Positions 43,980-52,548 of a DNA stretch of 64,000 bases are shown in pieces. The notes beneath the pieces were generated by a model that did no database searches, was not told where the DNA came from, and was given only the letters and a program-made list of their open reading frames with translations. The translations under genes were made by a program, and so were the position numbers. The stretch is taken from positions 1 through 64,000 of the forward strand of contig NZ_MEHJ01000001.1 in the NCBI RefSeq assembly GCF_001746415.1, in the 5' to 3' direction. Numbering within the stretch: the first letter of the stretch is position 1; each line of letters opens with the position of its first letter. Source of the stretch: Streptomyces agglomeratus. GTDB lineage: Bacteria > Actinomycetota > Actinomycetes > Streptomycetales > Streptomycetaceae.

Positions 43980-45195
43980 TCATGTGAGGCCGAGATGGGT
44001 GAGGGTGCGGGTTTGGTCCCTGGCTGTCCGGCGGAGGCCGGCGGCGATGTTGCGGACGCCGGCGAGGCGGAGGGCTCCGATTGCGAGGTTTCTGTAGGTC
44101 GCCATCGCCTGGGGTGCGTTCCCGGTCCGCAGTTGGGAGGCGTCCTCGGCGAAGGTGACGTCTCTGATGTGGTGCAGGGCCTCGACCGTCCAGTGCCCGC
44201 GGATCAGTTGGGCGACCCGGGCGGGCGGGGCCTGTTCCGCGGCGAGGCTGGTGACCGCGTAGATGGTCTTGAGGCTGATCTTCCCCGTCGTGCGATTCAC
44301 GCGGCGGCGGACGATCTGGACGGCCTGGCGGGCGCCAGGGAAGAGCAGGTTGTTGACCGTGCAGACCTTCAGCCTGCGGATCTCACAGCGTCCGTGCCCG
44401 TCGTGCGGGTGCGGTCCTGGAGCGGAATCTGTTGCCAGGGAAGGGATTTGAGCTGCGTGCTGAGTTTCTTCGTGTTGCGCTTCACGATCACGATGTAATG
44501 GGCGTCCCGCCCCCGCAGATAGGTGGCGTGGTCGGTTTGAGTGTGCAGGGCATCGCTGGTCACGACGGTGCCAGACAGGTCGGGCAGCGTGTCCAGCAGG
44601 GGTCGGAAACGAGTGATCTCGTTGGTCTTCTCACCGACGTCCATCTGTGCGAGGACCAGCCCGCCGACGTGGTCGCAGGCGGCCAGGAGGTGGACTCTCC
44701 GGCCCTTGGCGCGGGCGGCGCCCCGCAGCGACTTCCCGTCGACGGCCAGTGCCCGCAACCCGCCCGCGTGCTGCTGCCGGCCGGCAAGCCAGGTCCCGAC
44801 CGCCCGGTCCAGGGCGTTTGCGTCGATCCTGGCCAGGACTCTGCGGATCGTTGTCTCCGCAGGCCAGGAGCGTTTCGGGAAGAGTGGGTCGACGCGGATA
44901 CCCAGCCGCTCGAGGAGTTCTTCGGGGGCCTCGGCCACCCATTCACTCACCGCCAGCAGCGACCTCGCACCGGCGAGGACCGCGCAGGCGGTCAGGGCCA
45001 GCACCGCGGCGAGCGGATGCCGCACTCCGCGGGGATTACGCGGATCGGGGACCTGGGCGAGGCACTCCAGCAGGTCGGGGATCTCCCTGGGGGTGGCTCC
45101 CGGACGGGGGCCGAGTTGATCCAGGGCAGGGGGATCAGAGATGATACGTCGGCAGGCACGGACTTCCCAGGATTACAGAGCGTAGAGAACTCCAT
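43980..45195 (-). pseudogene. ISAs1-family transposase, two frameshifts
   Basis: Start ATG 45195: [20 protein letters not shown]. After a shift near 45110: [80 protein letters not shown] (first D), [40 protein letters not shown] (second D), [12 protein letters not shown] second shift near 44390 leads to [40 protein letters not shown] (E) and the end LTHLGLT at 43980. Order and motifs are those of ISAs1. Lesions suggest it is inactive. Confidence 0.85.
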
Positions 45196-45351
45196 GATCG
45201 CGGGCGTCCGTGCCTGTTCTGCACCCGACCCCGCCCAATCTGGTCATCCGTCAGGGAGCGGGCGTCATCCGACAACACCGAAGCCCTGTGCCGAAGCCCT
45301 GGGGCTTATGTGACCACGGAACGGCAGCCGACCAAGGCTCTGCCCACGGAC

Positions 45352-45642
45352 CTACTCGCCCGGCGGAACTCGAACGAAGCCCTCGGTCCAGTCATCCTCA
45401 TCGAGCTCGCAGGGGTCGAAGTAGAAGCACTCCGGTTCATCACGGAAGCCCGGTAGCAGTCGAGCCTGACGCACACGCTCTTCAACCCGTTCAAGGGTTG
45501 AGTAGATACCGAGCAGCTTTACGTCGTCGCCGTCCGACTCGTCGCAGAACACGCCACTCTCATCAACGTGCACTGTCGAGCCGTCGTCGCCAGCTTCGTT
45601 CTGGTGGCCGACATGCCACAGCGGATACACGATCACGGGCGC
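45352..45642 (-). CDS. DUF7336-like small protein inside the ISAs1-type element
   Basis: The core reads VIVYPLWHVGHQNEAGDDGS, TVHVDESGVFCDESDGDDVK, LLGIYSTLERVEERVRQARL, LPGFRDEPECFYFDPCELDE, DDWTEGFVRVPPGE. By memory this is the DUF7336 type (V-x-x-L-W-H-V ... D-D-x-K-L-L-G-V-Y ... R-A-R-L-L-P-G-F-x-D-x-P), a small immunity- or housekeeping-like family of unknown role. Either the GTG at about 45632 or the ATG at 45660 could start it; about 95 aa. Intact, on the same strand as the transposase, 157 bp upstream of it and 81-99 bp from the right inverted repeat, so it travels with the element. Confidence 0.65.
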   Translation of the reverse strand, partial: APVIVYPLWHVGHQNEAGDDGSTVHVDESGVFCDESDGDDVKLLGIYSTLERVEERVRQARLLPGFRDEPECFYFDPCELDEDDWTEGFVRVPPGE

Positions 45643-45741
45643 GAAGCTACCAGCACTCAAGTTCCTGGACGTTCGGCACCCCTCGCCTCCTGGGCCCCCA
45701 CGATCACAAACCGGGCATCACGCGACTTCGCCGAGGCCCTG

Positions 45742-45871
45742 GTGCCGGAAGCGCTGTTGGAAACGGGACTGGGTGGTTGAATTCGACATCGCCAAGTTCT
45801 TTGACAGCGTGCCCTGGGACCTGCTGGTCAAGGCAGTGGAAGCGCATACCGACGCCGTCTGGGTGAACTTA
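45742..45871 (+). pseudogene. Group II intron reverse transcriptase, part 2
   Basis: CRKRCWKRDWVVEFDIAKFF then DSVPWDLLVKAVEAHTDAVW. The F-D-I-x-x-F-F-D-S motif is RT domain 3 with the first catalytic aspartate. Followed by the IS5-type element after ACTTA (45867-45871). Confidence 0.9.
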
Positions 45872-45878
45872 GAGGTCG

Positions 45879-46277
45879 TTAAGTCCGTTTCTGGTAATGG
45901 CCTCGTCCGGGTTGGGTGAGGAAGCCTTGGCGGGTGAGGCGGCCGAGGCGGCTGCGGGTGATGTTGACGGATGCCTCGTCGGTGGGCATGCCGAGGAGTT
46001 CGTGCAGCTCGCGAGCTCGGAACACCTGGTCGGGGTGCTGGTTGAACGCGTTCACGATGTCCTGGTAGGCGGTGTTCGCCTCGGGTGGATCGGGTTCGGC
46101 TCCTGCTGGTGCGGCCTCCGTGATGACTTTTCGAGTGGTGGCCAGATCCGTGAGTCGCGCTTCGCTCTCGGCCAGGGCAGCGGTGAGGTGCTCGATCTGG
46201 CCGCGTAGTTCTGCGGCCCGGGTGGTGGCCTCGTCCTGCTGGGTTTGAAGGTAGGCCAGGAGCTCGGAGACGTTCAC
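45879..46277 (-). CDS. Accessory coiled-coil/winged-helix-like protein of the IS5-type element
   Basis: 132 aa from GTG 46277, overlapping the transposase stop as GTGA. N-terminal coiled coil (VNVSELLAYLQTQQDEATTR, AAELRGQIEHLTAALAESEA, RLTDLATTRKVIT), a Pro/Ala linker, then an HTH-like half: AYQDIVNAFNQHPDQVFRAR, ELHELLGMPTDEASVNITRS, RLGRLTRQGFLTQPGRGHYQ. The second half looks like a small winged helix (R-L-x-R-L-x-x-x-G-x-L). Ends six bases from the inverted repeat. Function presumably in transposition or its control; I do not know of a described role. Confidence 0.7.
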   Translation of the reverse strand: MNVSELLAYLQTQQDEATTRAAELRGQIEHLTAALAESEARLTDLATTRKVITEAAPAGAEPDPPEANTAYQDIVNAFNQHPDQVFRARELHELLGMPTDEASVNITRSRLGRLTRQGFLTQPGRGHYQKRT

Positions 46278-47127
46278 GCGGCCAGCCCGAGAATGTCGCG
46301 CCAGGCCGGAGCGGGGGTGGTGAGGCGGCGGGCCATGTTCGCGGTGGAGGCCCAGTAGACGCGTGAGGCGGAGGTGTCGGGCCGGTGGTCGTACTCCCGG
46401 GCCAGACGCCGGTGCAGCATCAACGTGCCGTTCGTCTGCTCGACCACCCACCGCTTCGGCTGCGGACAAACCCTTTGCCCTGGTCAGCAGGGTTGCGACG
46501 GACGACCTCGACGTCGATGCCCAGCAGGACGCCGTGGATGATGACTTCGTCCTTGAAGCCCTGGTCCACCAGCGCTTTCTCCAGGCGCATCCCGCACCGC
46601 TCGGCGGCCTGGTCGAGCAGGGCGGTGCCGGCGGCGTTGTCGTGCGCGGAGGCGGCCAGGACGACGACGCCGATGATCAGCCCCAGAACGTCGACGGCCA
46701 GTCCCCGCTTGCGCCCCGACACCTTCTTGTTCGCGTCCAGCCCCGTCGTGGTCTTCGGGACACCCGCCGCGGCGCGGACGGACTGCGTGTCGATGATCAC
46801 GAGGGACGGGTCCTCTAATCGGCGGGCCTTCTCCCGCACCTGGCAGCGCAGGAGTTCCTGGATCCGCTGGTCCAGCCCGTCCTCACGCCACAGGCCGAAG
46901 TAGTAGAACACCGCCGACCAGGCCGGGAAGTCATGCGGCAAAAGGCGCCACTGACAGCCCGTCCGGTTCTGATAGAAGATCGCGTTCACGACCTCCCGGA
47001 GGTCGCAGGACCCGGGATCTCCGGTCGCCGACCGCGCCACCCTGTCCTGCTTCCAGGCCGTGATCATCGGCTCGATCAACGCCCACTGCTCGTCTGATAA
47101 GTCGCTGAGGTACGGCTCTCTCTTCAC
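46274..47127 (-). pseudogene. IS5-family transposase, one frameshift
   Basis: ATG 47127: MKREPYLSDLSDEQWALIEP, EVVNAIFYQNRTGCQWRLLP, HDFPAWSAVFYYFGLWREDG, DPSLVIIDTQSVRAAAGVPK (first D), KKVSGRKRGLAVDVLGLIIG, EKALVDQGFKDEVIIHGVLL (second D). Near 46465 a one-base shift is needed for PKRWVVEQTNGTLMLHRRLA (E), then STANMARRLTTPAPAWRDIL. Stop 46274-46276. One lesion only. Confidence 0.85.
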
Positions 47128-47231
47128 GCTCGCATCTCAACATGGACATGCTCACCAGGCGGCCGGGACGGCGATCAGTACCACGATCGAGCGATCACGA
47201 ACCGAGGAAGACCGGACTTAACGCCCACTTA

Positions 47232-47983
47232 TATGTGCGGCGGTGGCTCGCTGCCCCGCTTCAGATGCCCGACGGCTCTCTGCTGGAACGGGAGCGGGAA
47301 CCCCGCAAGGGGCTCCCGTGTCGCCCGTCATGGCGAACCTGTTCCTGCACTACGCGTTCGACACCTGGATGGCCCGGGAGTTCCCGTCCGTCTGGTTCGA
47401 GCGGTATGCGGATGATGCGGTGCTGCACTGCGTCACCGAGCGTCAGGCCCGCCAGGTACTGGCCGCGCTCACGGACAGGATGGCCGAGGTCGGGCTGCGT
47501 CTGCACCCGGCCAAGACCCGGATCGTGTACTGCCGGGACGGGAATCGCCAAGGCTCCTACGAGCACACGGCGTTCACGTTCCTGGGATACACCTTCCGCG
47601 CCAGGAGGAACCGGAGTCGACACGGGAACCAGTTCCTGGCGTTTGACCCGGCGGTCAGCAAGGACGCTCTCAAGAAGATGGGTCGGGAAGTGCGGAGCTG
47701 GCATCTGCACACCCGCACCGATCTGACCTTCCAGGAGCTCGCCCGGAGGATCAACCCTGTCGTGGCGGGCTGGATCAACTACTACGGCCGTTTCAGGCCC
47801 TGGGAGTTCACCTCTTTCATGACACGCATCAACTCCTACCTGGTGCGTTGGATCCGCAAGAAGTACAAACGGCTCGCGGCCAAGCGGAAGGCGCTGGCGA
47901 AAATGCAGGAGATCGCCCGGCGATACCCCCGCATGTTCGCGCACTGGCGCATCACCCCGACCGTGAGTGCCGTGCTGGTTTGA
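47232..47983 (+). pseudogene. Group II intron reverse transcriptase, part 3
   Basis: VRRWLAAPLQMPDGSLLERE, then GTPQGAPVSPVMANLFLHYA (RT4), WFERYADDAVLHCVTERQAR (RT5 with the Y-A-D-D catalytic motif), AEVGLRLHPAKTRIVYCRDG (RT6), YEHTAFTFLGYTFRARRNRS (RT7), then the maturase X region RRINPVVAGWINYYGRFRPW, FMTRINSYLVRWIRKKYKRL and the end FAHWRITPTVSAVLV, stop 47981-47983. There is a one-base irregularity around 47310 (GTGAACC region). With the insertions removed the protein would be nearly complete. Confidence 0.88.
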
Positions 47984-48081
47984 GGATCAGGACGACAAGA
48001 GCGGAGTGACGAGAGATCGTCACGCTCCGTTCTGTGAGGGCCGGAGGGTGAAATCCCCTCCGGCTACTCGGCGACGAACTG

Positions 48082-48975
48082 GTGATGAGCCGCTTCCAGT
48101 TCGTTGACGACCATCGCAACACCTACGAGGTGAAGCGGCTCTGCCAGGTCCTGGACGTGAACCGGTCCAGCTACTACAAATGGCTCGCCGGCGCCGAGGC
48201 CCGGGCCACCCGGCAGCGGGAGGACCGGATCCTGGCCGAGGAGATCCGCGAGGTCCACGGCGATCCGGCGGCGCCTACGGCTCCCCGCGCGTGACCGCCG
48301 AGCTCCGCGAGAAAGGACGGCGGGTCAACGAAAAGCGGATCGCCCGGATCATGCGGACGTTCTCCATCACCGGAATCCGCCTGCGCAGACGCGTGCGCAC
48401 CACCGTCCCCGACCCGGCCACCTCACCGGTCCCGGACCTGTTCCAGCGGGACTTCACCGCCACCGAGCCGGGGCGGAAGTACATGGGCGACATCACGTAT
48501 CTCCCACTCTCATGCGGGAAGTTCCTCTATCTCGCGACCGTGCTGGACTGCTTCAGCCGCAAGGTCGTCGGCTGGTCCATCGCCGACCACATGCGCACCG
48601 GCCTGGTCGCCGACGCACTGCGGATGGCGGCCTCGACCCGAGGCGGCCTGGACGGTGCCGTGTTCCACTCCGACCACGGGGCGCAATACGGCTCCCGGGC
48701 CTTCGCCGCCTCTGCGACCAGTTCGGAGTGACCGATCGATGGGCGCGGTCGGCACCAGCGCCGACAACACGGCCTGCGAAAGCTTCCACGCCTCCCTGAA
48801 ACGCGAGACCCTCCAGGGCACCCACGACTACGGTGACGCCGACACCTGCCGCAGGACCGTCTTTGCCTGGCTGACCCGCTACAACACCCGCCGCCGGCAC
48901 TCCGCCAACGGCCACCTCAGCCCCAACGAATACGAACGCCGACACCACACCGCTAAACTCACGCTCGCCGCGTGA
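48082..48975 (+). pseudogene. IS3-family OrfB, two frameshifts
   Basis: ATG about 48085: MSRFQFVDDHRNTYEVKRLC, QVLDVNRSSYYKWLAGAEAR. Near 48270 the frame changes: GAYGSPRVTAELREKGRRVN, FTATEPGRKYMGDITYLPLS (D), LDGAVFHSDHGAQYGSRAFA (D). Near 48715 it changes again: MGAVGTSADNTACESFHASL, KRETLQGTHDYG (E), NTRRRHSANGHLSPNEYERR. Stop 48973-48975. Belongs to OrfA at 42634. Confidence 0.85.
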
Positions 48976-49000
48976 TCAATAACCGCGTGCCCACCTTCAC

Positions 49001-49553
49001 GGGGAAGGCCCGAGGCCGCACTCATGGACGTGTGGCACGATGCGACACAGGCTTTCGGGCCTGAGCACCCACTGTGGATCGCGCACTCTGGAGAGACGGC
49101 GGCAGACCAAGTGGTGGAGGAAATGGGTGGACGCGATCCAGAGCGCCACCCCCCTGCCTCGACCGCTTGACGCGTTCGCGTACAGGGCCAACGTGGACAG
49201 GGACGGGCCGGAAGCCGTTCGCCGACGGAACGAACGGCTGGTGGCGGGCCACCACGACCTATGTTTGGTCCTTGCTGCCCGGGCTGGCGAGAGCCTCCCC
49301 CCTTGCCGACCTTGCCCGCGAACGCGGCTTGCCTATGCGGCAGCACACGCAGCAGGCAAAGGGTTGACACCCGTACGGGATAGGTGGCCAGGGCGAAGCG
49401 GGGGTCTCCCCCGCTGACACGGCGGGCGCGACCTGGGCTGTTGCGGTCAACACGCCGTGTAGATAAAAGAGTTGGAGCGCGTCGACCGGTTTTCCTAGGG
49501 TGATGAGGCGTACTGGACCGGTGCGCATGGTTCACGAAGGGGGAACAGCTCGA
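49001..49553. other. Spacer with a short open frame
   Basis: ATG 49024 opens 49 codons (MDVWHDATQAFGPEHPLWIA, HSGETAADQVVEEMGGRDPE) of protein-like character, stop near 49170, perhaps a gene fragment. Otherwise no gene. The end holds the promoter of the next gene (AAGGGGGAACAG ribosome site). Confidence 0.35.
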
Positions 49554-50177
49554 ATGAACCGCACGAAGATAGCCGCGGTCGCGATCGCGGCCACCGCCAC
49601 TCTGGGATCCATCGGAAGCAGCCCGGCTTCAGCTGCGGCCAACGAAGGTGCCCAGGTACAGGCAGACCCGGCGTACAAGATCCTCAAGCACCTTGAATAC
49701 CGGGGCCCCGGGCGGGTGTCGCTGCGGCTTGGCTACTACAACGCGGCGGCCGACAAGGGCTTCGGATGGACGAAGGTCAAGAAGAAGCACAACATCACGA
49801 AGTACTCGGCTGTGGAGTACATCGCGAAGTCGCCGGTGCGCGAGCACATCGGAGGCCAGTCCTACCGGCACACGGGTTACGCGGGTAAGTACAAGTGCCG
49901 CAACGGGGTGTGCGAGCTCGTCAAGCAGTACAAGGTGCTGATGACGGCCAACGAGAAGAAGCTCCGCGACGATCACGACAAGGGCGTCATCACCGAGTAC
50001 TGCGTGGGCATCACCAGGTGCCCGAACTGGGTGACCACGGCCCTGGCCAAGTCCAACAGGAGCTCCGTAGCAGCTGAGGGCGACAACAAGTATGTGGGCG
50101 CGTACAAGCCCTTTGCCCGAACCGTGCTATCCGCGGACGTGAAGGCCGGCGTCAACAAGAACGCTGCAACGAGGTAA
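49554..50177 (+). CDS. Secreted protein of unknown function
   Basis: 207 aa from ATG 49554. Signal peptide TKIAAVAIAATATLGSIGSS, cleavage after ASAAA near residue 30. Mature domain: AYKILKHLEYRGPGRVSLRL, GYYNAAADKGFGWTKVKKKH, NITKYSAVEYIAKSPVREHI, GGQSYRHTGYAGKYKCRNGV, CELVKQYKVLMTANEKKLRD, GVITEYCVGITRCPNWVTTA. Rich in Lys, Tyr and His, with four cysteines probably forming two disulfides. No catalytic motif recognised, so a small extracellular enzyme, toxin or inhibitor are all possible. Intact and monocistronic. Confidence 0.75.
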   Translation: MNRTKIAAVAIAATATLGSIGSSPASAAANEGAQVQADPAYKILKHLEYRGPGRVSLRLGYYNAAADKGFGWTKVKKKHNITKYSAVEYIAKSPVREHIGGQSYRHTGYAGKYKCRNGVCELVKQYKVLMTANEKKLRDDHDKGVITEYCVGITRCPNWVTTALAKSNRSSVAAEGDNKYVGAYKPFARTVLSADVKAGVNKNAATR

Positions 50178-50281
50178 GAACCTCACCCGTTCGGTGGCCG
50201 GCCGTTGCTGGGTCTCCGGCATGCCGTTTCATTGATGCCTGAGCACTGTGACACCTGCGCGCCCAGGCTGATCAGTCCACA

Positions 50282-50320
50282 GCGCCGTTCCCGACGGCAG
50301 CACGCCGTCGGGAACGGCGC
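50282..50320 (+). terminator. Long perfect stem-loop
   Basis: GCGCCGTTCCCGACGGC pairs perfectly with GCCGTCGGGAACGGCGC around a five-base loop. Lies 105 bp after the secreted protein gene and 31 bp before the next start; a terminator or attenuator. Confidence 0.75.
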
Positions 50321-50350
50321 ACCCGCTCTCCCGTTCTTGAAAGGTGACTC

Positions 50351-50878
50351 GTGGCCAGTCCCGACAGCGAATTCCTCACCCGCGTGTCCGAGGCCGCCTT
50401 CGAGCTCGGCACGGACGGCTTCCGTGTGACAGCAATGACGATCAAGTCCCGGCAGATCGGTTTCACCGACACCGGGACCACACCCGATCCACCGCTCTAC
50501 ATGCAAGGCGAGCCGCCCCCCGTGCCGGGACGCCAAGGCCGACGCGAATACGACTGGCAACCCGCCACTCACGCGCCCGCGTGGATGAACATGGCATGGC
50601 TGTTGGAAGACCTGGCCACGTGGATCCAACCATTGGCCGACGAACACGTCACCCTGCTCGGCATTGAGGCACCGCTCCCACACTGGTGCGACATCCTGCT
50701 CCGCGACGGCGACACGGCCTACCGGGTGCGCGTGGCGCTGGCCGACCGCAGCGAGCCGCTGGACTTCCCCGGCATGTATCTGCGCGACATGCTCACCGAA
50801 GGCCGCCACCGCGACCACCTCACCCCTACCGATAGTGAGGACGAGACGCCACTCGTGGACCTGCGCACGGTTCTCTGA
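50351..50878 (+). CDS. Hypothetical protein
   Basis: 175 aa from GTG 50351 (GAAAGGTGA upstream). SPDSEFLTRVSEAAFELGTD, GFRVTAMTIKSRQIGFTDTG, HAPAWMNMAWLLEDLATWIQ, LADEHVTLLGIEAPLPHWCD, ILLRDGDTAYRVRVALADRS, PLDFPGMYLRDMLTEGRHRD. No motif recognised; soluble, acidic. Good codon bias and intact. Confidence 0.6.
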   Translation: MASPDSEFLTRVSEAAFELGTDGFRVTAMTIKSRQIGFTDTGTTPDPPLYMQGEPPPVPGRQGRREYDWQPATHAPAWMNMAWLLEDLATWIQPLADEHVTLLGIEAPLPHWCDILLRDGDTAYRVRVALADRSEPLDFPGMYLRDMLTEGRHRDHLTPTDSEDETPLVDLRTVL

Positions 50879-51123
50879 AGTATGCGAGGCGTGTTTCAGC
50901 TTCAGGCACTCCGCCAGAACGCGCCCATGAGGTGTCGCAGGGTGAGCGCCGCCCGGCACCCGCACCGGTGCGGCCGCCCTCGTGGCGCCGCGCGCCGCTC
51001 ACCTGCGGAATCCGGCCAGCAGATCGTTTTATTGCCAATCCAAGGCAACTGAGACGCGGCGGCGCGGAGGTCGGGCTACACAAGAGGAAGGGGGCGGGCA
51101 TCCGCCGCCCTTTCAGGGCGCTC

Positions 51124-51357
51124 GTGGTCTGGTGGGAGGTCTGGCGGTTGCTGACGATCAATGTGGCGGTGCTGCTCGCGGTCATCGTCTTCTTCCGGCT
51201 GCGCCGCCGTACGGAGGCCCGCAGCCGACTCGACGAGAAGTTCACCGTGGTCATCGTGCTTGCCCTGGGAGTTCTCATCGCTCCGACGCCAGTGGGCCAG
51301 GGAATCCTGGACTTCTTGGGCCAGCTCGCCAGCGGCATCACGCAGTCCAGCCGATGA
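51124..51357 (+). CDS. Small membrane protein (Spd-like?)
   Basis: About 77 aa from GTG 51124 (the frame is open upstream to 50932, so the start is uncertain). VVWWEVWRLLTINVAVLLAV, IVFFRLRRRTEARSRLDEKF, TVVIVLALGVLIAPTPVGQG, ILDFLGQLASGITQSSR. Two membrane helices with a basic loop. Resembles the small Spd membrane proteins of Streptomyces conjugative plasmids and ICEs by general look only. Confidence 0.45.
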   Translation: MVWWEVWRLLTINVAVLLAVIVFFRLRRRTEARSRLDEKFTVVIVLALGVLIAPTPVGQGILDFLGQLASGITQSSR

Positions 51358-51748
51358 GCTGCGCCGCGCGCAAGGGGCGTCCCGCGTGCAGCGCCCGCCA
51401 CCACGCTGCGGCGTGACCGAGGCTGCCGCCCTGCGCCGGGTCCGTGCCGAGCGTGCAGGGACGTTGCCCCGCGAGACCGCGCCTCAGTCGTTGGGTCAGA
51501 GTCAGCGTCCAGTGGAACGCCCCGCGGTTCGCTGCCTCCGTCGCCATACGGACGGTGATCTTGTCGACTGGATCCAGCATGCGGCGGGCAGCTGCGTGCA
51601 GCGCCTGGTCGTACGGGCGGTCTCCGTCGGCTGACTCGTACTCCCGCAGATCCAGGATCTTGCGCAGCTGGGCGGATTCACGCAGCAGGGTCATCATCAG
51701 GTGCTCTTGAGCGGCCCCGGTGGATGCCGCGTCTTTCGGGCCGTTCAC
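51338..51748 (-). CDS. Hypothetical helical protein
   Basis: 136 aa from GTG 51748. NGPKDAASTGAAQEHLMMTL, LRESAQLRKILDLREYESAD, DQALHAAARRMLDPVDKITV, RMATEAANRGAFHWTLTLTQ, AAWWRALHAGRPLRAAQLIG. Mostly alpha-helical. It overlaps the end of the convergent small membrane protein gene by 20 bp. No family recognised. The region 51749-52143 to its right shows no gene. Confidence 0.45.
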   Translation of the reverse strand: MNGPKDAASTGAAQEHLMMTLLRESAQLRKILDLREYESADGDRPYDQALHAAARRMLDPVDKITVRMATEAANRGAFHWTLTLTQRLRRGLAGQRPCTLGTDPAQGGSLGHAAAWWRALHAGRPLRAAQLIGWTA

Positions 51749-52143
51749 GTGCCCCGCTCTCTGAAGGTGGTTCGTAGGTGCCCGGCCACAGAAAGGTGAA
51801 CTCACCAAGCAGATGGCAGGCGTCGGCCCTCCCGTGGGGAGGCCGGGAGGGACGGCGTGGCCCCGCCCACGTGGCAGCACACGGGCGGGGCCAGGGTGAG
51901 GGATCTCCGCCTTGGGGGAAAGAGGATCACCGCCGTCACAGCATTGCACTGGTTCCAGCCATACAACAGGGTTGTGACTGGAATGCGTTGCGAGCGGTCG
52001 GCAACGAGCGATCCGGTCCGTCGGCAGGCCAGCGTTTCCGTACATGAGCGCTGGCCCGGGCTGCGCAGCGGGTGCTCGGCCCAGGGCATGAGAACGCCCC
52101 CTGTCACCGTCAAGCAAGGCCGGCAAGGGGCGCCAGCGTTTCG

Positions 52144-52440
52144 TTACGGGGCGGGTTCGAAGTGGACTTCGGTGGTCGGGCACTGCTCGGCAAGGTCGAG
52201 CAGCTCGGCCTGTTCCTGCGGGTCGATGGTCAGGTTCCAGCGGAGTTTGGTTGCGGTCCATTCGCCGGCGTACTGGCAGTGGACGTCGGCGCTGGGCGGC
52301 ATCCAGGTGCCCGGGTCCTGGTCGGACTTGCTGCGGTTGGACCTGGCGGTGACGCCGACCAGCGAGGTGGGGGCATCCAGGTCGTTGGCGTATGCCTCGC
52401 GGCGCTGGGCCGTCCACGTTGATGCGCCAGCTGGTGGGAG
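52144..52440 (-). pseudogene. HNH endonuclease family protein, C-terminal remnant
   Basis: An open segment without a start reads ASTWTAQRREAYANDLDAPT, SLVGVTARSNRSKSDQDPGT, WMPPSADVHCQYAGEWTATK, LRWNLTIDPQEQAELLDLAE, QCPTTEVHFEPAP, stop 52144-52146. The R-R-x-A-Y-A-N-D-L, L-x-x-V-x-A-x-x-N-x-x-K-x-D and W-x-P-P blocks are the end of the DUF1524/HNH nucleases secreted by Streptomyces (the H-N-H asparagine and final part). The N-terminal half with signal peptide is gone. Confidence 0.7.
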
Positions 52441-52548
52441 GCGTCATTCGAGACAAGCCATATTCCCGAGCACCGGGTGGCGCCCAGTCCGGGGCGGGTG
52501 GATTGCTTGCTCAGCAGGTCCGTCGGATCTGCTCCATGCTCTGGCCGT

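Larger units (their letters stand above)
43944..45741 (-). mobile_element. ISAs1-type element with 10-bp target duplication and an extra gene
   Basis: The ends are CAAGGCTTCGGCGTAGTCGC (43944) and, inverted, CAGGGCCTCGGCGAAGTCGC (to 45741): 20 bp with 3 mismatches. GTGCCGGAAG flanks both sides (43934-43943 and 45742-45751), and deleting one copy plus the element restores the reverse transcriptase frame exactly (CGC-TGT-TGG). The element is 1798 bp, longer than a usual ISAs1 member, because a second gene (45352-45642) lies between the transposase start and the right end. Confidence 0.88.
45872..47226 (-). mobile_element. IS5-type element with accessory gene, target duplication ACTTA
   Basis: Left end GAGGTCGTTAAGTCCGTTTC, right end inverted GGGCGTTAAGTCCGGTCTTC. 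ACTTA is present on both sides (45867-45871 and 47227-47231); removal gives the reverse transcriptase codons GTG-AAC-TTA-TAT-GTG. 1355 bp with transposase and a second, overlapping gene. Confidence 0.88.
42968..48066 (+). mobile_element. Group II intron with split reverse transcriptase
   Basis: The 5' end GTGTCCTGAAC is close to the group II GUGYG consensus. Between 42998 and 43470 are structured, gene-free sequences typical of intron domains I-III (for example GGGGGCGGAGCGAAGGGG near 43473 and AGTAGTGGTGAAG near 43450). Domain V is recognisable at 47999-48032: GAGCGGAGTGACGAGAGATC then GTCACGCTCCGTTC; domain VI follows as GGCCGGAGGG-TGAAAT-CCCCTCCGGC, ending CTAC near 48066. The intron encodes an LtrA-type protein in three pieces (43473-43943, 45742-45871, 47232-47983). 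Exact splice boundaries are uncertain by a few bases. Confidence 0.85.
42574..49000 (+). mobile_element. IS3-family element disrupted by a group II intron (nested insertions)
   Basis: Left end TGAGTGGTGGACACGCTGAT (42574), right end, inverted, GTGAAGGTGGGCACGCGGTT (to 49000). OrfA occupies 42634-42965 and OrfB 48082-48975; between them lies a group II intron of about 5.1 kb, which itself holds an ISAs1-type and an IS5-type element. See the separate entries. Confidence 0.8.
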
